Source: Bacillota bacterium (GTDB lineage: Bacteria; Bacillota; Sulfobacillia; JACIYH01). Taken from it: DNA of 64,000 bases. The notes beneath the pieces were generated by a model. The model was not told where the DNA came from. It did no database searches and was given only the letters and a program-made list of their open reading frames with translations. Of this stretch, positions 24,387 through 33,395 are shown piece by piece; positions within the stretch are counted from its first letter, which is position 1; every line of letters starts with the position of its first letter. The stretch is taken from NCBI GenBank assembly GCA_040757085.1, contig JBFLXJ010000011.1, positions 100,086-164,085 on the forward strand. Direction: 5' to 3'. A program made the position numbers and the translations under genes.

Positions 24387-26171
24387 GTGGTGACAGGGGG
24401 GGCGGGACTTGCCAACCTGACCCGGGACCTGGTGAAGGTGGCCACGGGGGCCGTCCCGGCGGAGACGGTCATCCGGGAGGGCCAGGTGGTGAACGTATTC
24501 ACGGGTGAGATCCTGAGGGCGGACGTGGCGGTTGCCTGCGGCCGCGTGGCCTTTGTGGGGGAGGCCTCTCACACCATCGGGCCGCATACCCGGCTGATCG
24601 ATGCCAGCGGGTACTACCTGGTTCCCGGATTTATCGACGGTCACGTGCACACCGAGAGCAGTATGCTGTCCCTCACCCAGTTTTGCCGGGCCGTACTCCC
24701 GCGGGGCACCACCGCCATCTTCATGGATCCCCACGAGATCGCCAACGTCCTCGGCCTGGAAGGTGTCCACCTGCTCCTGGAGGAAGGGGAGGGCCTGCCC
24801 CTCAAGGTGTTCGCCACCGTGCCATCCTGCGTGCCGGCGGCACCCCCGTTCGAGGACTCCGGGGCAACCCTCGACCCGGGCCAGATAGCCGCTGCCTTGG
24901 CCCGGCCCCGGGTGGCCGGGCTGGGCGAGGTTATGGACTTCGCCGGGGTCCTCAACGGGGATGTGCGCATGCACGACGAGATTCGCGCTGCCCTGCGGGT
25001 GGGCAAGCCCGCCACGGGGCATTACGCCCATCCCGACGTGGGGCGCGGGCTGGTGGCGTACGCGGCCAGCGGGGTTTCCTCCGACCACGAATCAACCACC
25101 GCAGCCGACGTGCTGGCTCGGCTGCGGTTGGGGATGTGGACCATGCTGCGCGAAGGGTCCGCGTGGCGGGACGTGAAGGAGACGGTCAAGGCCATCACCC
25201 AGGCGGGGGTGGATGCCCGCCGGGCGGTGCTGGTGACGGACGACTGTCACCCTCACACCCTGCTCACCGTGGGTCACATGGACCACGTGGTGAGGAGGGC
25301 CATTTCGGAAGGGCTCCGTCCCGTGACCGCCATCCAGATGGCCACCTTGAACCCGGCCGAATACTTCGGGGTGGACGGGGAAATCGGGAGCATTGCCCCC
25401 GGACGGCGGGCAGATATCCTGTTTGTGACCGACCTGGCTGCCGTGGACGTGCGGCAGGTGATGGTGGACGGGGAGCTGGTGGCTAGGGAGGGGAGGCTCC
25501 TCTCGCCGCCGGGCGACCGCGTCTACCCCGATTTCGTGCGTCACTCCGTGAGGTTACCCCGACCGCTGTGCGCAGCGGATTTCGCCCTCTCCGTGGACGC
25601 TACCGGCCCGGTGCGGGCGCGGGTGATAGGGGTGGTGGAGGCCAAGGTGCTCACCCGCCACCTGACCATGTCCGTGCCTGCCCGTGAGGGTAGACTATGG
25701 GCGGACCCCGGGCAGGACATCGCCAAGGCGGCGGTGGTGGAGCGGCACGGCCGCGGCGGCGGCATCGGGTTGGGCTTTGTGCACGGGTTCGGATTGCGGC
25801 GGGGTGCGGTGGCGTCTACCGTGGCCCATGACAGCCACAACCTCCTCATTGTGGGGGTGGACGATGCCGACATGGCCGCCGCCGGAAATGCGCTGGCCGA
25901 GTGCGGGGGAGGGATGGTGGCGGTGGCGGGCGGGAAGGTGCTGGCCCGGGTGGAGCTGCCCATTGCCGGGCTCATGTCCGACCGGCCCGCTCACGAGGTG
26001 GCAGCCGCCGTGGCGGAGCTGGAGCGGGCATGGCGCGACCTGGGTTGCCAGCTGGCCTCTCCCTTCATGACCATGTCCCTCCTGGCGCTGCCCGTTCTGC
26101 CCGAGTTGCGCCTGACGAACCGCGGCCTGGTGGACACGGTGGCCTTCCGCTTCGTGGACCTGCTGTGCTGA
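24387..26171 (+). CDS. ade: adenine deaminase
   Basis: Converts adenine to hypoxanthine and ammonia. The amidohydrolase barrel shows the first metal pair H86-x-H88 in FIDGHVHTESSM, PHEIANV, SGVSSDHE, VLVTDDC and NPAEYFGVDGEIGSIAPGRRADI; the C-terminal adenine deaminase domain follows (GLGFVHGFGLRRGAVASTVAHDSHNL). Length about 594 residues fits the Ade family. GTG 24387 follows GGAGG by 6 bases; an in-frame ATG at 24354 is possible. Its neighbours, a purine permease and nucleoside salvage enzymes, support the assignment. Confidence 0.95.
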   Translation: MVTGGAGLANLTRDLVKVATGAVPAETVIREGQVVNVFTGEILRADVAVACGRVAFVGEASHTIGPHTRLIDASGYYLVPGFIDGHVHTESSMLSLTQFCRAVLPRGTTAIFMDPHEIANVLGLEGVHLLLEEGEGLPLKVFATVPSCVPAAPPFEDSGATLDPGQIAAALARPRVAGLGEVMDFAGVLNGDVRMHDEIRAALRVGKPATGHYAHPDVGRGLVAYAASGVSSDHESTTAADVLARLRLGMWTMLREGSAWRDVKETVKAITQAGVDARRAVLVTDDCHPHTLLTVGHMDHVVRRAISEGLRPVTAIQMATLNPAEYFGVDGEIGSIAPGRRADILFVTDLAAVDVRQVMVDGELVAREGRLLSPPGDRVYPDFVRHSVRLPRPLCAADFALSVDATGPVRARVIGVVEAKVLTRHLTMSVPAREGRLWADPGQDIAKAAVVERHGRGGGIGLGFVHGFGLRRGAVASTVAHDSHNLLIVGVDDADMAAAGNALAECGGGMVAVAGGKVLARVELPIAGLMSDRPAHEVAAAVAELERAWRDLGCQLASPFMTMSLLALPVLPELRLTNRGLVDTVAFRFVDLLC

Positions 26172-26278
26172 GCGGTGTCGACCGAGGGGCCGTACCCAAC
26201 GTGCCGCCCGGGGCAGGACGTGCGCTCTTCCCGCACGAACTATGATGGGGTGGACAGAGAGCGAGAGGTGACCGTATA

Positions 26279-27994
26279 GTGGGGCAAGCGTTGGTGATGG
26301 ATGGGGTCAGGTTTCGATACAAGGATCAGTCTTCGCCGGCGCTCGACGGTGTCGATCTCGGGATTGGCGAGGGTGAGTTCCTGGTCGTAATGGGTCCCAG
26401 CGGGGCGGGCAAATCCACCCTTTGCTGTACCACGAACGGCCTCATCCCCCACTTCCTGAGGGGGAAATTCGAGGGCCGGGTGACGGTGCTGGGTAAAGAT
26501 ACACGGCAGGCAAGGGTCAGCCAGCTGGCACGTGATGTGGGCCTGGTTTTCCAGGATTTCGAGACCCAGCTCTTCTCCACCAACGTGGAACTGGAAGTGG
26601 CCTTCGGACCGGAGAACTTCGGGCTCCCCCGGCGGGAGATTGCGTCCCGGGTGCAAGAGGCCCTGGCAACCGTACGCCTGGCGGGGATGGAGAGACGGCC
26701 GCCCATGACGCTTTCCGGCGGCCAGAAACAGCGCCTGGCCATCGCTTCCGTGCTGTCCCTGGCTCCCCGCATCGTATGCATGGACGAGCCCACCACTGAC
26801 CTTGACCCCATCGGAAAGCACGAGGTATTCGATGCGGCAGCTCGGCTGCGGTCAGCTCGGGACATCACCATGGTCATCGTGGAGCACGAAACCGAGGAAG
26901 CCCTGGCGGCCGACCGGCTCATCATCATGGAAAGAGGCCGCGTCAGCAGGGACGGACCCCCGCGGCGGGTCCTGGCTGATGTGGATGCCCTGGAGGCAGC
27001 GGGAATTCAACCCCTCCCCGTGGTCAGGCTGTTCCGCGATCTGGGGGAGCAGGATATTCCCTTTACGGTGGAGGAAGCCCTGGACTTCATGCGCACCCGG
27101 GGATGGCACCTGGACGGGGGCGCTTATGCCCGCCTGATGGCGGAGAAATCCCCTCCGGCGGCGGGTGATCCCATCATCGAGGTGAAGGGCCTGCATCATC
27201 GCTATCCCAACGGGTTGCTGGCCCTGGCGGGCATCGACCTTACGGTGCGCGAGGGCGAGTTCCTGGCCATCGTGGGCCAGAACGGTAGCGGTAAAACGAC
27301 CCTGGTGAAGCACTTAAACGGGTTGCTGCTCCCCACTTCTGGTCAGGTGCTGGTGGGAGGCAGGGATACCAGCCGAACCGGGGTGTTCGAACTCAGCAAG
27401 CTGGTGGGCTACGTCTTCCAGAATCCCGACCACCAGATTTTCGCTGACACCGTGTTCGATGAGGTGGCTTTCGGACCCCGCAACTTCGGGGTTCCCGCCG
27501 GCGAGATAAAGGCGCGGGTCGAGGAGGCCCTGGCCGCGGTGGGGTTGACTGGTTACGAACAGGCCGACCCCTTTGCCCTCACCAAGGGGGAAAGGCAGCG
27601 GGTGGCGGTGGCGTCGGTGCTGGCCACGAAGCCCCGCGTAATCATCCTGGACGAGCCCACTACCGGTTTGGATTACCGGGAGCAGCAGGGCATGATGCAG
27701 CTCATCAGGAAGCTGAACGCCAGCGGCCACACCATCATCGTGGTCACCCATACCATGTGGGTGGTGGCCGAGTATGCCCACCGGGTGGTGGTGATGAAGG
27801 AGGGGGAGGTAATGTTCGACGGCCCCACCCGCGAAGTGTTTTCCCACGAAGCGGAATTGACCGAGGCGTTCCTGCGTCCTCCCCAGATCGTCAGGCTGGG
27901 TAATCGGCTGGGACACACCCTGCTAACCGTGGACGAGGCCAGGGCCTGCCTGGTGAAGGGAGGCGAAGGCGGTGGACGTGTATCTCTACCTTGA
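26279..27994 (+). CDS. ECF transporter ATPase, two fused ATP-binding domains
   Basis: 571-residue tandem ABC ATPase energising an ECF importer. First half: Walker A GPSGAGKST near 39-47, Q-loop LVFQDFETQLF, signature LSGGQKQR, Walker B IVCMDEPTTDLD. Second half: Walker A GQNGSGKTT near 333, YVFQNPDHQIFADTV typical of EcfA, a divergent signature LTKGERQR, Walker B VIILDEPTTGLD. The second signature loses the canonical S-G-G-Q, so the two sites may be unequal. The start is GTG after GAGAGG, with a -10-like TATGAT at 26241. The 3' end overlaps ecfT by 23 bases. Confidence 0.93.
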   Translation: MGQALVMDGVRFRYKDQSSPALDGVDLGIGEGEFLVVMGPSGAGKSTLCCTTNGLIPHFLRGKFEGRVTVLGKDTRQARVSQLARDVGLVFQDFETQLFSTNVELEVAFGPENFGLPRREIASRVQEALATVRLAGMERRPPMTLSGGQKQRLAIASVLSLAPRIVCMDEPTTDLDPIGKHEVFDAAARLRSARDITMVIVEHETEEALAADRLIIMERGRVSRDGPPRRVLADVDALEAAGIQPLPVVRLFRDLGEQDIPFTVEEALDFMRTRGWHLDGGAYARLMAEKSPPAAGDPIIEVKGLHHRYPNGLLALAGIDLTVREGEFLAIVGQNGSGKTTLVKHLNGLLLPTSGQVLVGGRDTSRTGVFELSKLVGYVFQNPDHQIFADTVFDEVAFGPRNFGVPAGEIKARVEEALAAVGLTGYEQADPFALTKGERQRVAVASVLATKPRVIILDEPTTGLDYREQQGMMQLIRKLNASGHTIIVVTHTMWVVAEYAHRVVVMKEGEVMFDGPTREVFSHEAELTEAFLRPPQIVRLGNRLGHTLLTVDEARACLVKGGEGGGRVSLP

Positions 27995-28751
27995 CCGCAA
28001 TAGCGCCATCCACCGCATGGATCCGCGGTCGAAGCTATTCATCCTGCTGATTGTGTTTGCCATGGCCGTGCTCTTCAACCATCCCCTGCCGCTGCTGGGA
28101 TTGCTGTTCCTGGTGCTGGCCGTAGGTCAGGCCGCACGCGTGCTGGTGAACCTCAGGCGCATCTGGGTGATGCTGGCCACCATAGGCTTCCTGTCCACCC
28201 TTATCTGGTCTTTCTGGGCAGGCGGGCGGACGCCGCTGCTGGGTCCGGTAGAACTGGAGGCATTCCTGTACGGGCTGGCCACCGGTCTCAAGCTGGACAC
28301 CATGGTGATCGCGGGAATGGTTTTCCTTTCTACCACCCGCAACGAGGAGATAACCACCGGACTGATCAGGCTGGGCACTCCCTTTCCGGTCAGTTTTGCT
28401 TTCTCTACCGCCCTGAGGTTGGTGCCCACTTTCATCGGGGCCAGCGTAACCGTTATCCAGGCCCAGCGATCGCGGGGTCTGGACATTGGCTCGGGCGGGT
28501 TCATCTCGCGGGTAAAGAAGCAGCTTCCCATGCTCATTCCCGTGTTCGTGACCGCCATCCGGGGTACCAACCAGCTGGCCATGGCCCTGGAGTCCAAGGG
28601 ATTCGGCGCCCAGAAGGAGAGGACGTATTATCTGGAGATAGGTTTTCGGCCCCTCGATTACGCGGCCGTGGCCTGTTCGGTTGTACTGCTGGCGGCCACG
28701 GTTTTCTTAAAGCTGCGCGGGCTACTGGAAATCCCTGGGCTAGTCAGGTAG
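27972..28751 (+). CDS. ecfT: ECF transporter T component
   Basis: Membrane coupling subunit linking the ECF ATPase to S components. 259 residues with five or six hydrophobic segments, an opening DRNSAIHRMDPRSKL typical of EcfT/CbiQ, and the two coupling-helix motifs AQRSRGLDIG (SRG 167-169) and ALESKGFGAQ (SKG 208-210). GTG 27972 has GGGAGGCGAA upstream and lies inside the end of the ATPase gene, so translation is probably coupled. The S component is two genes downstream, after ahcY. Confidence 0.92.
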   Translation: MDVYLYLDRNSAIHRMDPRSKLFILLIVFAMAVLFNHPLPLLGLLFLVLAVGQAARVLVNLRRIWVMLATIGFLSTLIWSFWAGGRTPLLGPVELEAFLYGLATGLKLDTMVIAGMVFLSTTRNEEITTGLIRLGTPFPVSFAFSTALRLVPTFIGASVTVIQAQRSRGLDIGSGGFISRVKKQLPMLIPVFVTAIRGTNQLAMALESKGFGAQKERTYYLEIGFRPLDYAAVACSVVLLAATVFLKLRGLLEIPGLVR

Positions 28752-28789
28752 ATAATAGTGACACACCAGCTTGAGGAGGGAGATTGATC

Positions 28790-30040
28790 GTGGCAAGCAG
28801 CATGGTGAGGAATCCGTCCCTGGCTCCCGGGGGGAGATTGAAGATCGAGTGGGTCAGCCAGCACATGCCTGTGCTGGCCGAGGTCAGGCGCCAGTTCGAG
28901 AGAGAACTTCCCTTCTCGGGGCTGACCGTGGGGGTGTGCCTGCACCTGGAGGCCAAGACTGCCTACCTGGCGCAGGTGATCCGGGCGGGCGGGGCCCGGG
29001 TGGCGGTCGCGGGGAGCAATCCCCTGTCCACCCAGGACGATGTGGCTGCTGCCTTGGCCGAGTCGGGGGTCCTGGTATACTCCTGGCACGACGCCACCCC
29101 GGAGGAGTATCACGGGTTCTTGCACCGGGTGCTGGACTCCGAACCAGACCTGATCATCGACGACGGCGCCGATCTGGTCACCCTCATCCACACCGAGCGG
29201 CAGGAACTGCTCGGGAGGGTCAGGGGGGCCTGTGAAGAGACCACCACCGGGATCCACCGCTTGCGTGCCATGGAGGCGCAGGGTGTCCTGGGCTTCCCCG
29301 TGGTGGCCGTCAACGATGCTTACTGCAAGCATCTGTTTGACAACCGGTACGGTACCGGCCAGGCTACGTGGGACGGCATCATGCGCGCCACGAATCTGGT
29401 GGTGGCGGGGAAGACGGCAGTGGTGGTGGGATACGGTTGGTGCGGCAAAGGGGTGGCCATGCGCGCCCGGGGCCTGGGAGCCCGCGTGATCGTGTGTGAG
29501 GTCGATCCCGTATATGCCATCGAGGCTATTATGGACGGCTTTCAGGTGATGCCTCTCCGGGAGGCCGCGCCCATGGGAGACTTTTTCGTCACGGTGACCG
29601 GAAACAGGGATGTCATCCGCCGGGAGCACTTCCAGCTGATGAAAGACGGTGCTATCCTGGCCAATGCGGGCCACTTCGACGTGGAGATCTCCAAGCCCGA
29701 CCTGACCGACCTGGCCGTCTCCCGCCGGGTGGTGCGTCCGGGGGTGGAGGAGTACCGCCTGGCGGACGGGCGCCGGTTGCACCTTCTGGCCGAAGGCAGG
29801 CTGGTTAACTTGGCTGCGGCAGATGGTCATCCTGCGGAAATCATGGACCTTTCCTTCGGGTTGCAGGCTCTGGCCCTGCGCTACGTGTGCGAACACGGCC
29901 GGGACCTTGAGAACCGCGTCATCAGGGTCCCCCGCGAGATCGATGAGAGGGTGGCCCGGCTCTGGCTGAGGGGATGGGGGGTGAGCATCGACAGCCTGAC
30001 TGTGGAACAGGAAGAGTACCTGCGTTCGTGGAGACTGTGA
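28790..30040 (+). CDS. ahcY: adenosylhomocysteinase
   Basis: NAD-dependent hydrolysis of S-adenosylhomocysteine to adenosine and homocysteine. The protein shows [10 protein letters not shown] near the start, [45 protein letters not shown], and the NAD loop [10 protein letters not shown] (about 212-221), then GHFDVEI and [18 protein letters not shown]. 416 residues, the shorter form also seen in archaea and clostridia. GTG 28790 is 9 bases after GAGGAGGG; TTG 28784 is too close. Its place between ecfT and an S-component gene suggests that the transporter carries a related metabolite. Confidence 0.93.
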   Translation: MASSMVRNPSLAPGGRLKIEWVSQHMPVLAEVRRQFERELPFSGLTVGVCLHLEAKTAYLAQVIRAGGARVAVAGSNPLSTQDDVAAALAESGVLVYSWHDATPEEYHGFLHRVLDSEPDLIIDDGADLVTLIHTERQELLGRVRGACEETTTGIHRLRAMEAQGVLGFPVVAVNDAYCKHLFDNRYGTGQATWDGIMRATNLVVAGKTAVVVGYGWCGKGVAMRARGLGARVIVCEVDPVYAIEAIMDGFQVMPLREAAPMGDFFVTVTGNRDVIRREHFQLMKDGAILANAGHFDVEISKPDLTDLAVSRRVVRPGVEEYRLADGRRLHLLAEGRLVNLAAADGHPAEIMDLSFGLQALALRYVCEHGRDLENRVIRVPREIDERVARLWLRGWGVSIDSLTVEQEEYLRSWRL

Positions 30041-30092
30041 CGACCGCGAGCCCCCCGCGGAAGTGGGTGGGGGGCGCAAGGAGGGTGCTGGG

Positions 30093-30902
30093 ATGAAAGA
30101 ACTCATCACCATGTGGCGGAACACCAAGATGGTGGTTCTGGTGGCTCTCACCGCGGCGGTGTACGCAGCTATCCTCATCCCGTTCAAGGGTATTCCGTTG
30201 ATACCCGGGATCACCGAGGTGCGTCCGGCCAACGTGGTGCCGGTCGTGTTTTCATTGCTGTTCGGTCCGGCTGCCGCCTGGGGATCCGCCATCGGCAACC
30301 TCATCGGGGACCTGTTCGGGACCCTGGGACCGGGCAGCTTTTTCGGCTTCATCGGCAACTTCTTCTTCGGGCTGGTCCCCTATGCCATCTGGGGGCGCAT
30401 GGGTGCGCTGTCTGCCGGTACCGAGCCGGACATGAGGTCGCGCCGGGGCCGGCAGGTGCTGGAGTTTGTGCTGGTTGCTTTCCTGGCCAGCACCATATGC
30501 GCGGTGATCATAGCCTGGGGGCTCGAGGTGCTCAGGATGTTGCCCTTTGCGGTGCTGGGTAATATCATCACCGTCAACAACTTCGTGGCCGCCATCATCC
30601 TGGGGCCCATCCTGCTGTACATCCTCTACCCGCGGGTCAAGCGCTGGGGCCTCTTGTGGACAGACATCATGCCCGAAGAGGATGTGGGGCGCAGGGCTCC
30701 CCGGGCCCGCACTGCCCTCTTGTGGCTGGGTGGAGTGGCGGCGCTGATCCTGGGCAACTACCTTTCCATCGGGGTATACCGGGCATCCGCCTTTGCGGCC
30801 GGTTTCGCCCAGTTCGGCAACCTGGCCGTGGTGGGGAAGTTGGGGATCGTGGGCGGGCTGGCCCCGCTTGTGTTCCTGATCCTCCTGGCCATGTTCCTGT
30901 GA
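30093..30902 (+). CDS. putative ECF transporter S component
   Basis: 269-residue membrane protein with about seven hydrophobic segments. The N-terminal part VVLVALTAAVYAAILIPF, followed by GITEVRPANVVPVVFSLLFGPAAAW and GNLIGDLFG, is typical of ECF substrate-binding subunits. The ATG at 30093 has AGGAGGGTGCTGGG upstream. No close specificity class is recognisable by eye. Linkage to EcfA, EcfT, AhcY and downstream MTA/SAH enzymes makes a nucleoside, S-adenosyl compound or methionine-cycle metabolite a reasonable but unproven substrate. Confidence 0.7.
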   Translation: MKELITMWRNTKMVVLVALTAAVYAAILIPFKGIPLIPGITEVRPANVVPVVFSLLFGPAAAWGSAIGNLIGDLFGTLGPGSFFGFIGNFFFGLVPYAIWGRMGALSAGTEPDMRSRRGRQVLEFVLVAFLASTICAVIIAWGLEVLRMLPFAVLGNIITVNNFVAAIILGPILLYILYPRVKRWGLLWTDIMPEEDVGRRAPRARTALLWLGGVAALILGNYLSIGVYRASAFAAGFAQFGNLAVVGKLGIVGGLAPLVFLILLAMFL

Positions 30903-30950
30903 CGCGGGTGAGCAACGTCGTGCGGCCTCGACTGCCGCCGGGGACCAACG

Positions 30951-30981
30951 GGGAAGGCCCGGGCCCAGCCCGGGCCTTCCC
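30951..30981 (+). terminator. strong hairpin after the ECF S component
   Basis: A perfect 14-base stem, GGGAAGGCCCGGGC paired with GCCCGGGCCTTCCC around the loop CCA, 49 bases after the S-component stop. No T tract follows. It probably ends or attenuates the ECF-ahcY transcript before the MTA phosphorylase gene. Confidence 0.65.
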
Positions 30982-31041
30982 TGCAGAAACGAAGGGTCGA
31001 GCGGGAACGAGCTCGGCTGCCTAATGGAGGAGGCGTTAAGC

Positions 31042-31830
31042 TTGCGGATCGCCATCATCGGAGGTACGGGTGTATACGACCCGGGCCTGTTAGGGGAGCG
31101 GGAGGAAAAGGTGGTACGAACCCCGTACGGGGAAGCTCACATCACCCTCGGGGTGTACAGGGGCGTAGAGGTCGCATTCCTGACCAGGCATGGCCCCCAT
31201 CATTCGGTTCCCCCCCACCGGATCAATTACCGCGCCAACGTCTGGGCGTTGCGTCACCTGGGTGTTGAGCGCGTGCTGGCCACCGCGGCGGTGGGATCTC
31301 TCAACCTCGAGATGAAACCCGGAGATTTCGTGCTGGTGGACCAGTTCATCGACTTCACCCGCCGGCGGGAGTCCACGTTTTTTGAAGGAGGGGAAGCCGG
31401 CGTGGTGCACGTGGATTTTACCGAGCCCTACTGCCCCCAGTTGAGGGCCGTGTTGGCTCAGGCCGCCCGAGAGCTGGGGATAAGCGTACACGACGGGGGG
31501 GTCTACGTTTGTACCGAGGGACCCAGGTTCGAGACTCCCGCTGAAATCAGGGCCTTCCGGCGGCTGGGAGGAGACCTGGTGGGGATGACCAATGTCCCCG
31601 AGGTGGTGCTGGCCCGGGAAGCTAACCTGTGCTACGCGCTGGTGGCCATGGTGACCAACTTCGCAGCGGGCATTTCCCCGACCCCGCTCACCCATGAGGA
31701 AGTTCTCGAGGTCATGGCCGCCAATGCCCACCGCATCAGGTCGCTGCTCTGGCGGGCCGTGGAAGTGATTCCCGCTGAACGCAGTTGCCCGTGCGGCCAG
31801 GCGGCGGGTCCGGTTGCACCCGGCGGTTGA
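31042..31830 (+). CDS. mtnP: S-methyl-5'-thioadenosine phosphorylase
   Basis: Phosphorolysis of methylthioadenosine to adenine and methylthioribose-1-phosphate. Family II phosphorylase blocks: IAIIGGTGVYDP, FLTRHGPHHSVPPHRINYRAN, ATAAVGSLN, YVCTEGPRFETPAEIR and VGMTNVPEVVLARE; the M-T-N-V-P variant leans to MTA over inosine or guanosine. 262 residues. TTG 31042 is used because GGAGGAGG lies 8 bases upstream and the protein then starts MRIAIIGG; an ATG at 31024 is in frame but precedes that ribosome site. Adenine released here could feed the adenine deaminase upstream. Confidence 0.9.
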   Translation: MRIAIIGGTGVYDPGLLGEREEKVVRTPYGEAHITLGVYRGVEVAFLTRHGPHHSVPPHRINYRANVWALRHLGVERVLATAAVGSLNLEMKPGDFVLVDQFIDFTRRRESTFFEGGEAGVVHVDFTEPYCPQLRAVLAQAARELGISVHDGGVYVCTEGPRFETPAEIRAFRRLGGDLVGMTNVPEVVLAREANLCYALVAMVTNFAAGISPTPLTHEEVLEVMAANAHRIRSLLWRAVEVIPAERSCPCGQAAGPVAPGG

Positions 31831-31883
31831 GATGCTCCCGCCGCCACGGACGCCTGACGGCCCGCTTCAGGGAGGTAAGGAGG

Positions 31884-33239
31884 GTGACAAAAGCGGGTGC
31901 CGGCGAGCGGTTGGTCATAACGGGGGCCACGGCGGTGACCATGACGGGGCCGTCGGGGATTATCCCGGACAGCGAGGTGGTGGTGGAAGGATCGTTCATT
32001 GTATCCGTGGGGCCCCGGGGGCAGGGTGCGGCCGCCCGGGAGCCGGGGACCCGGGTCATCGACGCCACCGGGAAAGTGCTCATCCCCGGGCTGGTAAATG
32101 CGCACACCCATGCCGCCATGTCCCTGCTACGGGGGTACGCCGAGGACCTTCCCCTGCAGGAGTGGCTACGGGAGAAGATCTGGCCCGCCGAGCAGCAGCT
32201 CACTCCCGAGGACGTGTACTGGGGGACCCTGCTCGCCATCGCCGAGATGATCCTTTCGGGCACCACCGCCTTCGCCGACATGTACTTTCACATGGACGAG
32301 GTGGCGTCGGCGGTGCGGCAGTCGGGCGCACGGGCTGCCCTGGCGCCGGGTATGGTGTCCGGAGGGGGCGGGGACGATGAACTGCTGGGGGCCGCGCGGC
32401 GGTTTGCGGCCCGCTGGCACGGCGCAGGGGATGGACGCATCACAGTGATGTTCGGGCCGCACGCCCCGTACACCTGTACGCCCGCTCTCCTGGGGCGGGT
32501 AAGCCAGCTTGCCCGGGAGATGGGGCTCCCCGTGCACATCCACCTGGCCGAAACCGAGGGAGAGGTGGCGGAGTGTCTGGTGAGGTACGGCAAGACTCCG
32601 CTCGGGGTGGTTCGCGAAGCGGGGTTGCTGGACGGCATACTGCTGGCTGCCCACTGCGTCCACCTGGAAGACGATGAGGTGGCGGCTCTGGCTTCCCTGC
32701 GTGGGGCCTGTGTCCACTGCCCGGTGAGCAATCTGAAGCTGGGGGCGGGGATAGCGCCGCTCCTGCGCCTGCTGGACGCGGGGGTACCGGTAGCTCTCGG
32801 CACAGACGGCGCCGCCAGTGCCGGGGCGCTGGACATGTTCACCGCCATGCGGGCCGCGGCGCTGCTTCCCCGGGGGATCCACGGCGACCCCACCCGGCCC
32901 ACGGCCTATCAGGTACTGGAAATGGCTACCGTAGGAGGAGCCCGTGCCATCGGCCAGGGACATCATTTGGGCAAGCTGCAGCCCGGCATGAAAGCGGACC
33001 TGGTGATACTGGATATGCGCAGGCCCGGCACCTGGCCTGTCCACGACCTCTATGCCGGCATCGTGTACAGTGCAGGCCCGGCCAACGTGGAGACGGTGAT
33101 TGTGGACGGCCGGCCGGTGTTCTTCGAGCGCCGGCTCCTCAACATCGACCTGTCTTCCGTGATGGCCGAGTGTGAGGCACGGGCTCGCCGGCTGGTTGCG
33201 GCGGGGCGCAGACGCAGAAGATGTTCTCACTTCGCATAA
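31884..33239 (+). CDS. mtaD: 5-methylthioadenosine/S-adenosylhomocysteine deaminase
   Basis: Amidohydrolase deaminating MTA or SAH to the inosine analogues. Metal ligands H74 and H76 in LVNAHTHAAMSLLRGYAEDLPLQEWL, then SGTTAFADMYFHMDEVA, FGPHAPYTC, HIHLAETEGEV, LAAHCVH, HCPVSNLKLGAG and GTDGAASAGALDMFT, the set typical of MtaD/SsnA-like deaminases. About 451 residues. GTG 31884 follows GGGAGGTAAGG; an earlier ATG at 31785 would overlap mtnP. With AhcY and MtnP it gives three routes to clear SAM-derived nucleosides. Other nucleoside or guanine deaminase activity cannot be excluded. Confidence 0.88.
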   Translation: MTKAGAGERLVITGATAVTMTGPSGIIPDSEVVVEGSFIVSVGPRGQGAAAREPGTRVIDATGKVLIPGLVNAHTHAAMSLLRGYAEDLPLQEWLREKIWPAEQQLTPEDVYWGTLLAIAEMILSGTTAFADMYFHMDEVASAVRQSGARAALAPGMVSGGGGDDELLGAARRFAARWHGAGDGRITVMFGPHAPYTCTPALLGRVSQLAREMGLPVHIHLAETEGEVAECLVRYGKTPLGVVREAGLLDGILLAAHCVHLEDDEVAALASLRGACVHCPVSNLKLGAGIAPLLRLLDAGVPVALGTDGAASAGALDMFTAMRAAALLPRGIHGDPTRPTAYQVLEMATVGGARAIGQGHHLGKLQPGMKADLVILDMRRPGTWPVHDLYAGIVYSAGPANVETVIVDGRPVFFERRLLNIDLSSVMAECEARARRLVAAGRRRRRCSHFA

Positions 33240-33245
33240 TGAGAA
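33224..33245. promoter_or_regulatory. inverted repeat TTCTCA-N10-TGAGAA, candidate activator site
   Basis: A 6+10+6 inverted repeat across the mtaD stop codon, centred about 75 bases upstream of the -24 element at 33308. This is a common distance for a sigma-54 enhancer site, so it may bind the activator encoded at 21868-22866. A weak mtaD terminator hairpin is the alternative. Confidence 0.4.
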
Positions 33246-33307
33246 GAGTGGAGACACGTCCTGAGTCGCGGGGAACAAGAGGGAGGCCGTTTTTGGGCAG
33301 GCACAGG

Positions 33308-33323
33308 TGGCATGGATTTTGCA
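33308..33323 (+). promoter_or_regulatory. sigma-54 (-24/-12) promoter
   Basis: TGGCATGGATTTTGCA matches the sigma-54 consensus TGGCACGNNNNTTGCW at all but one defined position, with the invariant GG and GC exactly 10 bases apart. It lies about 70 bases before the first carbamoyltransferase and is the only such site I found in an intergenic region of the window. The activator at 21868 is the natural partner. Confidence 0.8.
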
Positions 33324-33395
33324 AATGATGGATAGGCAGACGGGCTGGGGGCCGTGCCCCTGATCACCATGAGACACAGGAGGGAGAGAGACGAC

